NCBI GenBank assembly: GCA_021018815.1
Contig: JAITYX010000028.1
Location: 1,240,001 to 1,304,000 of the forward strand
DNA from: Talinum fruticosum
Taxonomy: Eukaryota; Streptophyta; Magnoliopsida; Caryophyllales; Talinaceae
DNA length: 64,000 nt
Direction: 5' to 3'
The notes under the pieces are model-generated. The model was not told the DNA's origin. It did not search any database and worked only from the letters and a program-made list of their open reading frames with translations. A program made the translations under genes and the position numbers. Below are positions 1 to 11,310 of this stretch, in pieces. Within the stretch, counting starts at the first letter, position 1, and every line of letters begins with the position of its first letter.

Positions 1-1202
1 CGAGGAGGTCGGACTGGACTCGAAGACGCTTCGAGACGCGTCCGAGTCATCCCGGTCCTGAGCCGCCTTGGACCGTCGCTCTCGAGGAGCTCGACCGGCT
101 CCTACGCTCCTGGACCAGCTCCCTCATCTCAAGAACGAGAGCTGCTTGCTCTCGGATTTGGGACCGACCGAGTCTTTTGGTTGTTGGTCGAGACCTTGGA
201 GGACAGATTTGAAAGCCCCGAGCATGTCTACGAGTTCGAAGACACGGAGCCGATCTTGTCCATGAAAGCGAGGGGACAAGAGGGCGAGAGAGATATTTGG
301 AGGGACCTGAGGTGGAGGCACCACCAGGTGTAGAGGGAAGAGGGAGAGGGGTTGATTTACGAGTCCGAGGTGGAGAAGGAGGCCTTAGCTACGAGTTGTG
401 AACCCGGACACCGGGGTAAGTTTCACGGTATCCGTACCCACGGAGTTCCTTCTTGCCGACCACAATGGGCGCCTCGGACACCGCGTTTAGGTCGAGAGGA
501 AGAGGAACTTGAAATTGTTCGAAGACAAGGGTCGGAAGAGCACCGAAAGGAAGGGAGGTGTTCTTCTTGGATTAAAGTTGAGCTGGCACAGCTGCCATCC
601 GCTCAATGATGGAGGGGAAGAGGTCTACTTCGTATCCCTCGAGGATGTCGAAGAGAGCTTTGAGGTGCTTGGAGTTGGGGTTCTCCTTGCGGGAATGCTT
701 TGTGAGAAGAAGGTTCTCATCGGCGAAAGCACGAAGCCAAGCTTTGACTTCAAGCGAGTCACAGAAAAGTTTTTCTGGACCCGGGGAATTCTTTAGCGTA
801 TTTTTCAAAGAAGTTGTCGGCGACTTCGGTGAAAGGGATAAGATTGCTGTTCAAGAAAGAGAAGAGACTTTGAACGAGGCGGTGGAGGAGAGAGGTGTTG
901 ATGTGAACGGTAATGTTACGAACCCTAGAGGTTAGAACATTTTCGGAGTGGGTGAGGTGAGCATAGAACTCGAAACGAGTTCGGGATATATGAACTCAGT
1001 TGAAACACGGAAGTAGTATACTCCCGTGGTTTGGATGTTGGACAACCAAGAAAATTTGGTTGTTGGAAAGAATTTGTCATCGAGCGCAAGATCTTTGGGT
1101 GACAACGGGTTTGGAAGGGGTTGAGCTTTCTAGCTTGTTGATGCGAGGCTTTTTGGAGGAGGGAGAAACACGGAAGTCGGGATGGTTTCCTCGTTTAGGC
1201 AT
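1..1202 (-). pseudogene. Additional 3' ORF of copia element A (env-position ORF), truncated by window edge
   Basis: The likely start is the ATG at 1202 (minus strand), which encodes MPKRG like the ATGs of B (17805) and G2 (33710). The recognisable core lies near 572-760 and contains SKHLKALFDILEGYEVD followed by LFPSIIERMAAVPA, matching the other two copies. Farther on (minus strand, about 320-1) come a helical segment ending in SVLQGL and a charged coiled-coil-like segment. No signal peptide or membrane segment is visible, so 'envelope-like' describes position only. The core resembles the domain catalogued as putative plant transposon protein. Frameshifts interrupt the frame. The role is unknown. 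Confidence 0.65.
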
Positions 1203-1860
1203 TGTGAGAGAAGGAGAGAAAAGATGAAACTTTTCGAATAAAAGAGAGAAGGAGGTGTAGAAGAGAAGAAAAAGAAAATGCATAAGAAAGAGATGAGAGC
1301 AGTCGAAACTTACGAGAGAGAGAGCTTCTTCGATGCTTGCGGAACGATCAAGAGCGGCTGTTCACGTAGTAATCTTCTGCGAGAAGTTTCTTTTGAAAGA
1401 GATGGAGTTTAGAATACCGAGATGAAGATGGATAGACGTTATATATAGAAAATAAGCGCGCCCGTCCACTATCCGTTAAGTAACTCCGTTCGACTCGGCT
1501 TGTCCATCGGTCACCAAAGACCGGTATGATGGTTCTTTTTCAACGGTTGAGATACCAGCGGTTTGAAATCCACGGCTAAGATCCGATCACGGCGCTCGAG
1601 AAAGAGAGAGAAAAAGATTTTGAAAATATAATCCGAAACTCTTCACTATTCTAGAGATAGTTTCGAAAATTTGATGTCCAAATTTTTCTACGCTCGAGTT
1701 TGACTCGAAAGGTTTACGAGTGACTTAGAAACACGAAATAACTATTAGCCCGAGTATCACTGAATCAAGCTGAACTAATGGTTATTAACAGAGAAAGCAC
1801 ATAGCACGAGAATTATGTAACGAAAGTACCATAGAATTAAGCATTTAACATACCAAGCTT
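1203..1860 (-). promoter_or_regulatory. Spacer of element A with TATA-like box and leader before the 3' ORF
   Basis: On the minus strand a TATATATAA box lies at 1439-1447, about 237 bp before the ATG at 1202. The leader between them is rich in CT runs and has a consensus-like splice donor (GTAAGT) near 1310, with pyrimidine tracts down to the ATG, so a leader intron is possible. B and G2 have TATAAATA boxes in the equivalent place. The rest of the spacer (1450-1860) has no recognisable coding sequence. That this is a working promoter is inference. Confidence 0.45.
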
Positions 1861-4800
1861 ATTCAGAATAAAACAAAAGCTGATCTTCACCAAGAGGCTT
1901 AGTAAAGATATCGGCTAATTGAAGATTAGTAGGAATGAACTCAAGTGCAATATCACCCTTTTACGAGTGATCGCGTAAGAAGTGATACCGACCTCAATAT
2001 GCTTTGTTTTTGAGTCTTGGACAGGATTCTTAGTGATGCTGATTGCGCTTTGGTTGTCACACTTGATTGGAGCCGAGTTGAGAAATAGTCCAAGATCCTT
2101 CAAGTGTTGTTTTATCCAAAGAATGCGAGCGCAACAAGCTCCCGCGGCAATATATTCAGCTTTGCGATCGATAGAGCTACCGAGTTACGCTTCTTTGAGT
2201 GCCAAGATATTAGGGATTGACCCGAAATTGGCAAGCTCCGGAAGTGCTCCTTCGGTCAACTTTGTATCCTACGTAGTCTGCGTCCGAGTACCCAGTCGAG
2301 TCAATTCGGAGTTTACGGAATACCATATACCCAAATTCCGAGTACCTGCAAGATATCTAAATATTCTCTTCACCGCGAGTGAGATGTGATTCTTTTGGAT
2401 TAGCTTGAAATCTTACGCATAAACAAACACTGAACATTATATACGGTGCTGCTTGAAGTAAGATATAGCAAACATCCAATCATACCTCGATAGAGTTTCG
2501 ATCTATTGCTTTACCTTTCTCGTGCGAGTCAAGTTTTATCTGTCTTTGCTCATGGGTGTAGATGCGTGCTTTGCATCTTGAAGTTTATATTTCTTCAGCG
2601 GTTCCTTGGTGTATTTTGATTGATGAACAAAGATTCCATCTTTGTCTTGTTTGATTTGCAACCCAAGGAAGAAATTGAGTTCTCCCATCATACTCATTTG
2701 AAATTCTTGACTCATCAACTCGGAAAATTCTCGGCACGAAATTCATTAGTAGCACCGAAAATAATATCATCAACATAGATTTGAAGAATAAGAAAATCTT
2801 TCTCTTTGGTCTTTATGAATAGAGTCTTGTCGATCGACCTCTTTTGAAATCATTTTGAACCAAGAAGCTACTCGAGTCTTTCATACCAAGCTCGAGGTGC
2901 TTGCTTAAGACCATAGAGAGCCTTTTGAAGTTTGAAAACATGATTTGGAAATTCTGAGTTTTCAAAACCAGGAGAGCTGCTCGACATAAACTTCCTCTTC
3001 AATAAAACCATTGAGAAAGGCACACTTAACATCCATTTGATATAATTTAATATGCATGCTTTGGATGCAAATGCCAACGAGTATTCTAATGGCCTCAATT
3101 CAGCTACTTGGTGCGAAGGTTTCCCCACAATCAATTCCTTCTTCTTGATTGTAACCTTGAGCCACAAGTCTAGCCTTGTTTCGACTACCACTCCACCCTC
3201 ATCCAGTTTGTTTTTGAAAACCCATCTGGTTCCTATAGCTGGGTGGTCGGAAGGTCGGTTAGTCGAGTCCGAGACTTGGTTTCTCTCGAATTGATTAAGT
3301 TCCTCTTGCATGGCCTCTATCCATTCAGGTTCATTAAGGGCCTCTAGTGCATTTTTGGGTTCGAGTTAATGAAATGAATGCGGTGAATGCACATAGATTG
3401 TGTAAAGAGGAATAAGTTCTTACCCCACTGTTGATATCGAAATGATGTTTTCTTGGGGATGATTGGAAGTAAATTTAAATGCTTTACCAGTTCTTTGATT
3501 CACCAGGTTTGTGAGCTGAACTGCTTGATCTTCGAAGCTTGTTCTAAGTGATCCTCTTCATTCACTTGTTCGTTACGAGTCGGCTCTTGAAGCTGTTTCA
3601 TTACGAGTTTCCTCGTTCGAGTGACTTCAATCCGAGCATGTTGGGTGCGAGTCTTTATAGACTCAACTTCGTCATCATCTTTCCTGAGCTTCGGTTCGAG
3701 TATGAAGACTCACTTGGTTTCTCCTGTTCAAGCTCATCAAATACTACGTGGATGCTTTCTTCCACTTTGTTAGTACGATTATTGAAGATGCGATAAGCTT
3801 TGCTATGAGAGGAGTAACCTAGAAAAATACCTTCGTCGACCAGAGCATCAAACTTGGTCGAGATGATCCTTACCATTGTTGTGAACGAAGCACTTACATC
3901 CGAATGGTCCGAAATAGGAAATATTTGGCTTCTTTCCTTTGTAGAGCTCATAGGGTGTTTTCTTCAGAATGGGTCCGATGAGGCATCTATTTAAAGTATA
4001 GTTGGCTGTGTTCACTTGCCTCCGCCCAGAAATAGTAAGGCAAGTTGTGTTCAATCATCATCGTCCTTGCTATTTCTTCAAGGGTTCTGTTCTTTCTCTC
4101 TACTACTCCATTCCGTTGAGGAGTTCTGGGTGCTGAGAAGTTGTGAGAGATTCCATTTTTGTCACAAAACTACGAGAATTCGAGTAATCGAACTCCCTTC
4201 CATGGTCGGTTCGAATCTTTGAATCCGAGTGTGAGACTTAACTTGAATCTTTCTACGAGCTTGCTGAACTCCTTGAAGGCTTCATTTTTATGCTTGAGAA
4301 AACACACCCAGGTAAATCTTGAAAAATCATCAATAATAACAAGTATGTAAGATTTACCTCCGAGACTCTTCACGGGGATTTCACCACATAAGTCCATATG
4401 CGATAATTCAAGTACGTTGGATGTGAAGCTGTCTTCAGAGATTTGAATGAAGATCTGACTTGTTTCCTTCGGTGCATGCTTCACATACTTTGTGTTTCTC
4501 AAAAACACGGTTAGGTAATCCCTAACTAAACCATTAGATGCCAATTTCTTGATAGTATGCATGCTGATATGGCCTAATCTACGATGCCAAGTCCAAGAAT
4601 CATCATGGAGAGATGCTTTTAAACAAGATAGGTTCGACTTGGGTCAGAAAGTGGGATGATGTAGGTATTACCTAATCTCTTAACTGAGAGCTTTATCTCT
4701 TTGGTGGTCTCATCCGAGATGTAGCACTTGTTGAGTGAATCTTACCTCTTGACCTTTGTCGCATAGCTGGGAGATGCTAAGTAGATTGTATTTTAGCCCT

Positions 4801-5035
4801 TTGACAAGGTAGGCTGGGCTCACCAGATTGCTTCCATTTCCAATCTTGCCAATGCCCACCATCTTACCTTTGTTGTCATCTCCAAAAGTGACTTTTCCTC
4901 CTTTATATGATTCTAGCTCGAAAAGAGTCCTTGGTCACCGACATGTGTCCAGAGCATCCGCTGTCCGGTTACCGGTGACCTTTTGATCTTTTCCGAGTTA
5001 CCTGCAAAACAAGGAGAATCTAACCCTTCTCACTT
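1861..5035 (-). pseudogene. Copia pol of element A (protease, integrase, RT, RNase H), frameshifted
   Basis: In minus-strand order, the protease has DSGCSGHM with the catalytic Asp-Ser-Gly at 4954-4965. The integrase zinc finger (WHRRLGHISMHTIKK) lies near 4590-4540 with its CEAC part near 4475. The integrase core includes LVIIDDFSRFTWV near 4330, and the C-terminal part with TPYELYKGKKPNISYFGPFG is near 3930. RT runs from about 3370 to 2500, with the start MQEELNQFERNQ, the segment ALYGLKQAPRAWYERLE and an intact YVDD box near 2775. RNase H, with IKCDNQSAISITKNPVQ, spans 2103-1861. Several one-base frameshifts and stops separate these pieces, for example before the RT catalytic part and at 2035 in RNase H. 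It is an inactive remnant of the replication polyprotein. Confidence 0.85.
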
Positions 5036-6827
5036 CCTCTAACGAACCCAGTAACATTTCTTACTGTGGTCCTTTTTGAGGAAGAAGGTGTTTCGGAACC
5101 CAGATTTGAAGGACTTTGGGTTTTGTCCGATTCGACCCTTCCTCTCGAGAAGCTGAGTCTGTGTGTCTTGCTTTTTGAAAATCTTTCCTTTTGAAACGAG
5201 GAGAAGATGGTTTCTTTTGGTAAATAGCTCCGGGCGTAGTCCTCCTTTCATTTCTATGAATGGGACCGTTCTCGGTTTTCTTGAACTTTACGGTTCTGGA
5301 ATCCTTTTGAACAATTACGAGTAGGAATTCGATTCTTCCTCTTTGTTGAAACCAAGACCTTCTTTTCGAAAAGAGACACACTTGTGATCCTAAGAGCATG
5401 TCAAGGTTCTTCTAACCTTGAGTAAACTTTAAAACCAGATCTTGAGACTCGGTGAGCTTACGTTTTAGTCGCTCATTTTCTTTCCTGAGTAACTCGGACT
5501 CAGTCTCATTAGCTTGAGCACTTGTCTTGAGTTCTCCGAGTGTGAGCCTCGGTTTTTCTAATTCGTTTTTCAAAGAAGTGCTCTCGAAGTGATTGACTCA
5601 AGTTGTTCTTTGAAATGAGAAGAATCGGAATTGGACTTTTCTTCCAAAGTAAAAATGTATTTAGCTAAATCAACTTTGGAAAATTTGAGGAAGTAGTTTA
5701 TTACCTCTTGAGGATCGGTTTCCTCATTGTTCGAGTCCGAGTCGACTCTCTTTCAGCTTCGAGTCAGAGATTGCCATCGGACACATTGAGTCATCCGAGT
5801 CCTCGTCGTCTTCTAATGAGTCCTCATCGCTCCATGTTGCCATCATGGCCTTTTTCTTCTTCCTGTCCCTTTTTCTTTTTGGACAGTCCTTGACTATGTG
5901 GTCTTTGCTTGCCACATTCAAAACATCCAGAATTCTTAGACAAGGATAACTTTGAGGGAGAAGAAAACTTACCTTTTCTATCTCTCTTGTCTTTCTTGTA
6001 GAATTCCTCTTTTGGTCTTTTGTCCCATCTTTTATGCTTCATCATTCTCTTGAAGCCTCTTGCAATGAGTGCCATGGGATCGTCTTCGAGTCGGAAGAGC
6101 TCGGACTTGCTTCTTCGGATTCCGAGGCTTTAAGCGCAATGTTCCTTTTGGTAGTACCCTCGGCATCTTCTTCTTCCGGATGTATCTTATGCGTTAGAAG
6201 CTTTCCGATGAGCTCGTCCGGCTTCAAGAGTGAAAGGTTCCGAGCCTCTTCTATGGCGAGTCACCTTAGGACCCCATCTTTTCTTGGGTAGGCTTCGAGA
6301 ATTTTCCGGCACATTTCTTCGTGGGAGATCTTCTTTCCTAGTGATTTGAGATTGTTTGTAATCTCGGTGAACCGAATGAACATCCGACTGATGTTCTCCT
6401 CGCGCTCCATTTTGAAAAGCTCGTATTTGTGAAGATATTGACTTATCTTTGCTTGTCTCACCTGACTTGTACCTTTGTATGTGTTGACCAAAGTATCCCA
6501 CACTTCTTTGCTGAATCACAGAGCGGACACTCGGTTGTATTCTTCCGAGCTTATGGCACACATAAGGATATTCATGGCTTTGAAATTCTTTCCGAACTTC
6601 TCCGCTTCTGCTGGTGTGAACTCGGCCTTTGTCTTGGCAAGGATTCCGAATTCATCTGTCTTCGTTGGAATGTAGTTTCCTTGTTGTATGATTTCCCATA
6701 CTTCTTCGTCATGATCCATGAGGAAACATTCCATAAGCTTCTTCCGAGTGCCCAAAGTTTGAACCTTTGAATTTTGGTGGCTTGTTGGAAGATCTTCCTT
6801 CGTCGAACTCTCCGGTGTTCGAGCCAT
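5036..6827 (-). pseudogene. Copia gag of element A, frameshifted
   Basis: The start at 6827 (MARTPESS) is 47 bp downstream of the primer site, and G2 has its ATG at the same relative place. The first 100 residues and the piece at 6503-6261 (MWDTLVNTYKGTSQVRQAK) form the UBN2 / copia-type gag domain that builds the virus-like particle. A lysine-rich stretch leads to a CCHC knuckle that is split across two frames (CFECG near 5935, then KDHIVKDCP near 5895). An acidic segment with DEDSLEDDEDSDDS follows, then a helical C-terminal region to about 5040. At least three frame changes are needed to read through, so it is not functional. Confidence 0.8.
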
Positions 6828-6873
6828 CCGATCTTTAAACCTTTGGATTGTTAGATCCTTTACGAAAGGCTAG

Positions 6874-6884
6874 GCTCGATACCA
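6874..6884 (-). other. Primer binding site of element A (initiator tRNA-Met type)
   Basis: The minus strand reads TGGTATCGAGC two bases after the LTR end CCTTCA. Plant copia elements prime with the initiator Met tRNA (consensus TGGTATCAGAGC). The same variant, lacking one A, occurs at the other primer sites in this window. Confidence 0.8.
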
Positions 6885-6886
6885 AT

Positions 6887-8080
6887 TGAAGGTTTGCTCG
6901 GGGAGAGTCCGAGTCACCCTAAAGGGGGTGAATAGGGTGATAGAAAATTCTTAGTGAAAACACACACTTTTGCGCGGAAAAGAGACAAAGACAGATTCCG
7001 AGTCTATCAACAGGATCGAAAAGATTGGACTCGAAAGAAATGAATTACAGAGTGGGAGTTGTAAGTTGAAGATTGAAAGTAAATACAATGACTTTTCTCA
7101 AGTATGTGTATTAACAATAGATTCGGCAATCTTCAAGTCTTGTGAAGTGGCTTCTATTTATAGATAACCAGACAGAGTAGCCGTTATCTTCATCTCGCTG
7201 ACCAAGAGTCTTCTGTGACCGTTCATAGAGGCTTTCGAGTCACTCGTAAAGTATCCGTTGAAATATGAACATTGGACAACGGTTTAACTCTCTTGGAAGT
7301 CCCAAAGCCATCGGTAGTGTCTCGAAAAATGAGGTGGAAACCACCATTAAGTTTGGCGTTCCAGTTTTCCGAATATGGAAGTAGACGACTTCGACACAAT
7401 CTTCTAGGACTGGAGCGGGGAAGGTGAAGAGCCATGTCTCGCTGGTGATTTGACGTTCTAAAGCCGGTTACTTTTGTAGTTTGAAAAAGGTGTATCCTCG
7501 AATGAATAACCTACAAAAGTAAATTAATTTTGGTTCTCAAAGTATAGAATACTTTGGCCCAAGATTAGACACGAGATAATAAAATAATTATAATAATTAA
7601 GCAAGCGATTATCCGAGTCGAAACAAAATGGAATTTTCCGAGTCCAATATCCATGATACTCGGAATTCCATCTAACTTAGTCTAAGCGAAGAATCAAGTT
7701 CGATAAAGGATATTAGAGAGGATTAACTTGATATAGACCAAGTATGAAATGAACTAAGAATACCGACTATAACGGAATAGAACGTATACCCAAAAGTCGG
7801 ATTCCGAGTGAGGAACAAGTGGAATAATGGTATACTCAAAATGCGATTAATCTAAGTGAAGATGAACTCGTAAAATAAGAACCAGTTCTCCGAGTCGCTT
7901 ATGGAAACTCACTAAATGCAATAAGTGAAAACCGTATTACTCGGAGAGGATACTATTTTACTCAAAGAAGTTTCGCGATACCGAGAATGCCTTCGAATCA
8001 AAACTCTATATGCATGGGATTGTTATACCTGATTCCTTTTACATAACTCGGAAAAGTATTGAGCATTGTCCGAGTCTTCG
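6887..8080 (-). repeat. 5' LTR of copia element A (1194 bp, internally deleted)
   Basis: The LTR aligns in reverse with the LTR starting at 62446. Its outer end reads CGAAGACTCGGACA on the minus strand (TG changed to CG) and its inner end is CCTTCA before the primer site. A TATA box (TATAAATAGAAGCCAC, minus) lies at about 7146-7162. Relative to copy F it lacks about 380 bp, equivalent to 63495-63876, with the junction near 7031-7040. That explains its shortness compared with the 1.4-1.55 kb LTRs elsewhere in the family. Confidence 0.8.
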
Positions 8081-9193
8081 AGTTATTATGACTAGTGTTC
8101 GATGAATATTCAGTTTTCATTTTGATTTATCAAGATCATTTTAGATTGTATCGACTCGAACTTATCTAAGTTATTCTAACATTATCTTTATAAATTTAAC
8201 ATCAAATATAATCATTCTAAAAATTCGAACTGTTGCCATTTAGTCTATTAGTATTGTTATCATGTCGGTATCTCGTAATTTCGATTTTATTAATTTATGT
8301 AGTCCGTAGATAAGTTCGGTTGAAATTGTACTAGTTCGAATTTGACCAAATCGACTTGGCATCGTATGAAATTAAGCGTCAAATTATGTTTCACATTAGT
8401 TCAATTCATTCATTACAAATTACAATTCATCGAGTAAATTCAGTTATTCCTAACTCTTATAGTTAATCCTAACTCTTATATCTATCGATTGTTGTTGTCT
8501 TTCGATTTCGTTTTTGATATTTATTAATAAGTTTGAGTTGGATTATACATATGTGACGCATTTAAATATCAACTTGGTTTATCTTGTTTTAAATTTAGAG
8601 TCAAATATTCAAATATTTCTTGTTTACACTTATAAGTTATATCTCTTAAAAGTTACTAGTAATTTTTTTTAATAAACAACGTTCCATTTTTAATCTGTAC
8701 AAAAACAAACGTGTAAAATAAAAAAACTAATATTAATAATATATTAACTTTATAAAAATTTTATTTTTTTCAACTCAAAAAGGATTTGTAAAAAAATTTG
8801 ACACGACACGACCGAATATCAACCTCGGCCCAAAAGTGACCCGACCTTATTTTAATCCGATCTAAAGTTAACCCGAAATCATACTCGAAACTCGCCCGAA
8901 TTGACATTGACCCAATCCGAACCAAAACCGGCCCAAAGTTGACCCGATCCGAAATTAACCCAAACCAAACCCGAACCCGAACCGAAACCGAACGAACCCG
9001 AACGAAATTGACTCGAAATTGAACCGAACCGAGTTAACCCGAACCGAAATAGAACGAACCCGAACGAGATTGACCCGAATTTGACCCGAACCGAAGTTGA
9101 TCCGAACCCAAAACCGAACCGAACCCAAACAAGATCGACCCGACGTTAACCCGAACCGAACCCGAACCGAATAACCCGATTGCCGAGTCTAGT
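8081..9193. repeat. Non-coding stretch: AT-rich DNA then CCGAA-rich degenerate array
   Basis: No gene is visible. Bases 8081-8790 are AT-rich and unplaced. Bases 8790-9180 are a degenerate short-period array of ACCCGAACCGAA-like units. The right border (9173-9193) reads, in reverse, ACTAGACTCGGC followed by AATCGGG, and the same motif occurs at 41480-41500. It probably is the end of an uncharacterised transposable element. It separates element A from the 5'-truncated copia B. Confidence 0.5.
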
Positions 9194-9659
9194 CCAATTT
9201 ATCTTGTCAAAGGGCTGAAATACAATCTCCTCAAGCATTTCTCAGCTGTGTGACAAAGGCCAAGAGGTAAGGTTCACTCGAGCCAATTGCTACATTTCGA
9301 TACGGTTACCAAGGAGACTAAGCTCGAGGTCCGAGGTCGAGTAACACCTATACTATCCCTTTCTTAGATTCAAGTCAGAATTTATCTTCTTCGAAGCATA
9401 TTTGAGTAATGATTCATGGACTCGGCATCATAGACTAGGTCATATTAGCATGCATACCATCACGAAACTTGCATATCATGGATTGGTTAGGGGATTACCA
9501 AACTATGCATTTAAGAAAGATAAACTCTATGAAGCATGCATAAAAGGAAAGCAACTCAGATTATCTTTCAAACCACTCAAAACTGTGTCTACATCCAAAG
9601 TGCTTGAATTGGTTCATATGGATTTGTGTGGTGAAATTCCTGTAAAAAGCCTTGGAGAA
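9194..9659 (+). pseudogene. Copia B integrase, N-terminal part
   Basis: The sequence encodes YLVKGLKYNLL-type pre-integrase, then the integrase zinc finger: HHRLGHISMHTITKLAYHG, and YEACIKGKQ where other copies have CKAC or CEAC. The first metal-binding Cys is therefore Tyr here. The core begins with LELVHMDLCGEIPVKSLGE and is cut by the hAT at 9660. It resumes at 14142. A frameshift precedes the finger. Confidence 0.8.
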
Positions 9660-9667
9660 ATCATATG
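9660..9667. repeat. Left 8 bp target site duplication of hAT (ATCATATG)
   Basis: ATCATATG directly precedes the terminal TAGGGGTGAGC and is repeated exactly at 14134-14141. Eight-base duplications are characteristic of hAT transposases. Confidence 0.95.
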
Positions 9668-9892
9668 TAGGGGTGAGCAAAAATTCCGTGTACCTGGTTC
9701 CGGACTCGAACCGGTCCTGGACCCGGCGGGTCCAGAATCGGACCCGGTTGGACCGGGACCGGACCGGGTCCAATTTGTAGGACCCGGTTATAACCGGTCC
9801 GGGACCGGGTAGTAAATTCTTGGACCCGGTCCCGAACCTAGCCCCGGCTACTCGGTTTTATAAAAATAAAAAAAAATCAAACCCTAACTATA

Positions 9893-11310
9893 CCCGGCCT
9901 TGAGTCTTTGTTTGCTTTGCTCGCTTTCCCGTGCGTCTCGCCTCTCCTCTCGCTCCCTTCTCTCCCGTGTCTCCTCCGTCGCTCGCCATCCTCTCGCTCC
10001 CTTCTCTTTCGCTCTTCTCCGATCCGTCGCCGGCGTTTGCCCCAGAGTTCGCCATTGCCGGCGTGCTGTCTCTCTCTCACTCCGTTGCTGCGTGCTGTTC
10101 TCGCTCTCTCACCGACTCGCTTGCGCTGCTACGGTACCTCGGTCCTCTCTCGCCGGCGGTTCTTGCCCCGCCCTCGCCGCTGCTCTCTCTCACTCACTCG
10201 GTTATTGCGGCTGGTCTCGCTCTCTCACCGACTCGCTTGTGATGCTACGGTTCCTCGCGGTGGTTCTTGCCCCGCCCTCGCTCTTTTCCTCCGGCTATTT
10301 TCCGGGCACCCAAGCTGTGAGTGTTAAGTTTTTGTTGATTTTATATGTTAAAAAACGAACAAGTTCCTGATTTGCTCAATTTTTGTGCGATTGTAGGTAG
10401 CCCGTGCCCCCGATTGTTCTTGTTGGTGGTCATTTCTTCCCCTTAATTCGCTGCATCTCACCATGGTGAGTGTATATAAGGCTTACATCTAGCTGTGGTT
10501 TAGTTTTTGTTGATTTTAGATTTGTTAATGTATTCATTGACATTGAGTTTGAGTATGTTTTTCCGATATTTTAGCCAGTAGTGGGCTTTTGGCACCTCAT
10601 TTGTGTTGCAAATGTACTCTTTGAACGCAAAATTGTCATAATGATGATAATTTATTCTGTTTTGATCTTCCTTGCAATGAGATGAAATATGAGAAGTTTC
10701 GGTAGTTTGTTGGTCATAGACTTTGCCATTATCATTGCTCGGACTTGATGTCTGTGCTTTAGAGGTTTTGAGCTTAATTTATAAGAAACATCCAGTCGGA
10801 GAATAGCATATGAACAACTAAGACCATGAGTGTTTTGACAGAATCTGTTGTTAATGATGGCCACATGGCTCGTGTATGAGAAGGAAGGCCGATTGATGAA
10901 CGTGTTTGGTTAATGCATTTCATTGCGCTATCTATTCATTTTAATAGGCTTAGATGTTGTTTCATGTTCTTTCATGGGTTCTGGGACTCGATTTTATTCC
11001 GCCATATGCACCGAGAAAAAGCTGCGCATATGAGAATTTCTACCCCGACTAAGATCATCTTACAAAGATATTGCTTTTCAATTATTCTCGCAATATAGTA
11101 CAATGTTAAATTTGTCTCATGCTATATCCGAACCATCCCCCTCTTCCTCTTACCCCCACAAAAAAAACTACTTGCCTTGGTGGGCTCTTGGGTTATAGAT
11201 TTGGATTTTTGCTACATAGTGGTCGGAATTTTTATCTTCTATGTATACCATTGTGCGTGTATATAATTCACTATTATTAATGTTTGATGAATTAATGACA
11301 GAATGTTGAA
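9893..11310 (+). promoter_or_regulatory. hAT 5' non-coding region: pyrimidine-rich leader and probable introns
   Basis: Between the left terminus and the transposase ATG lies a very CT-rich stretch (9900-10310), then AT-rich DNA. A CACCATGGTGAGTG at about 10461 looks like a short leader exon with a GTGAGT donor, and AATGACAG before 11302 fits an acceptor. This matches the leader-intron layout of plant hAT genes, but the exon structure is inference. Open frames in the CT-rich part are low-complexity and not called. Confidence 0.35.

Larger units (their letters stand above)
1..8080 (-). mobile_element. Copia element A (Sirevirus-like LTR retrotransposon), 3' end outside window
   Basis: Read on the minus strand, the order is 5' LTR (6887-8080), Met-tRNA primer site, gag, protease, integrase, reverse transcriptase, RNase H, a spacer with a TATA-like box, and an additional ORF that runs off the left edge. 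This order (PR-IN-RT-RH) is diagnostic of Ty1/copia, and an additional ORF after RNase H is the known hallmark of Sireviruses. The 3' LTR is not in the window. All coding parts contain frameshifts or stops, so this copy is dead. Its sequence is homologous along its length to G2 (26806-37140) and B (9194-21231). The Sirevirus label is inferred from architecture, not from a tree. Confidence 0.85.

Noticed and set aside
9900..10370. Three overlapping open frames near the hAT left end
   Set aside because: A pyrimidine-rich leader; all frames give Arg/Ser/Leu-rich low-complexity protein with no homology.
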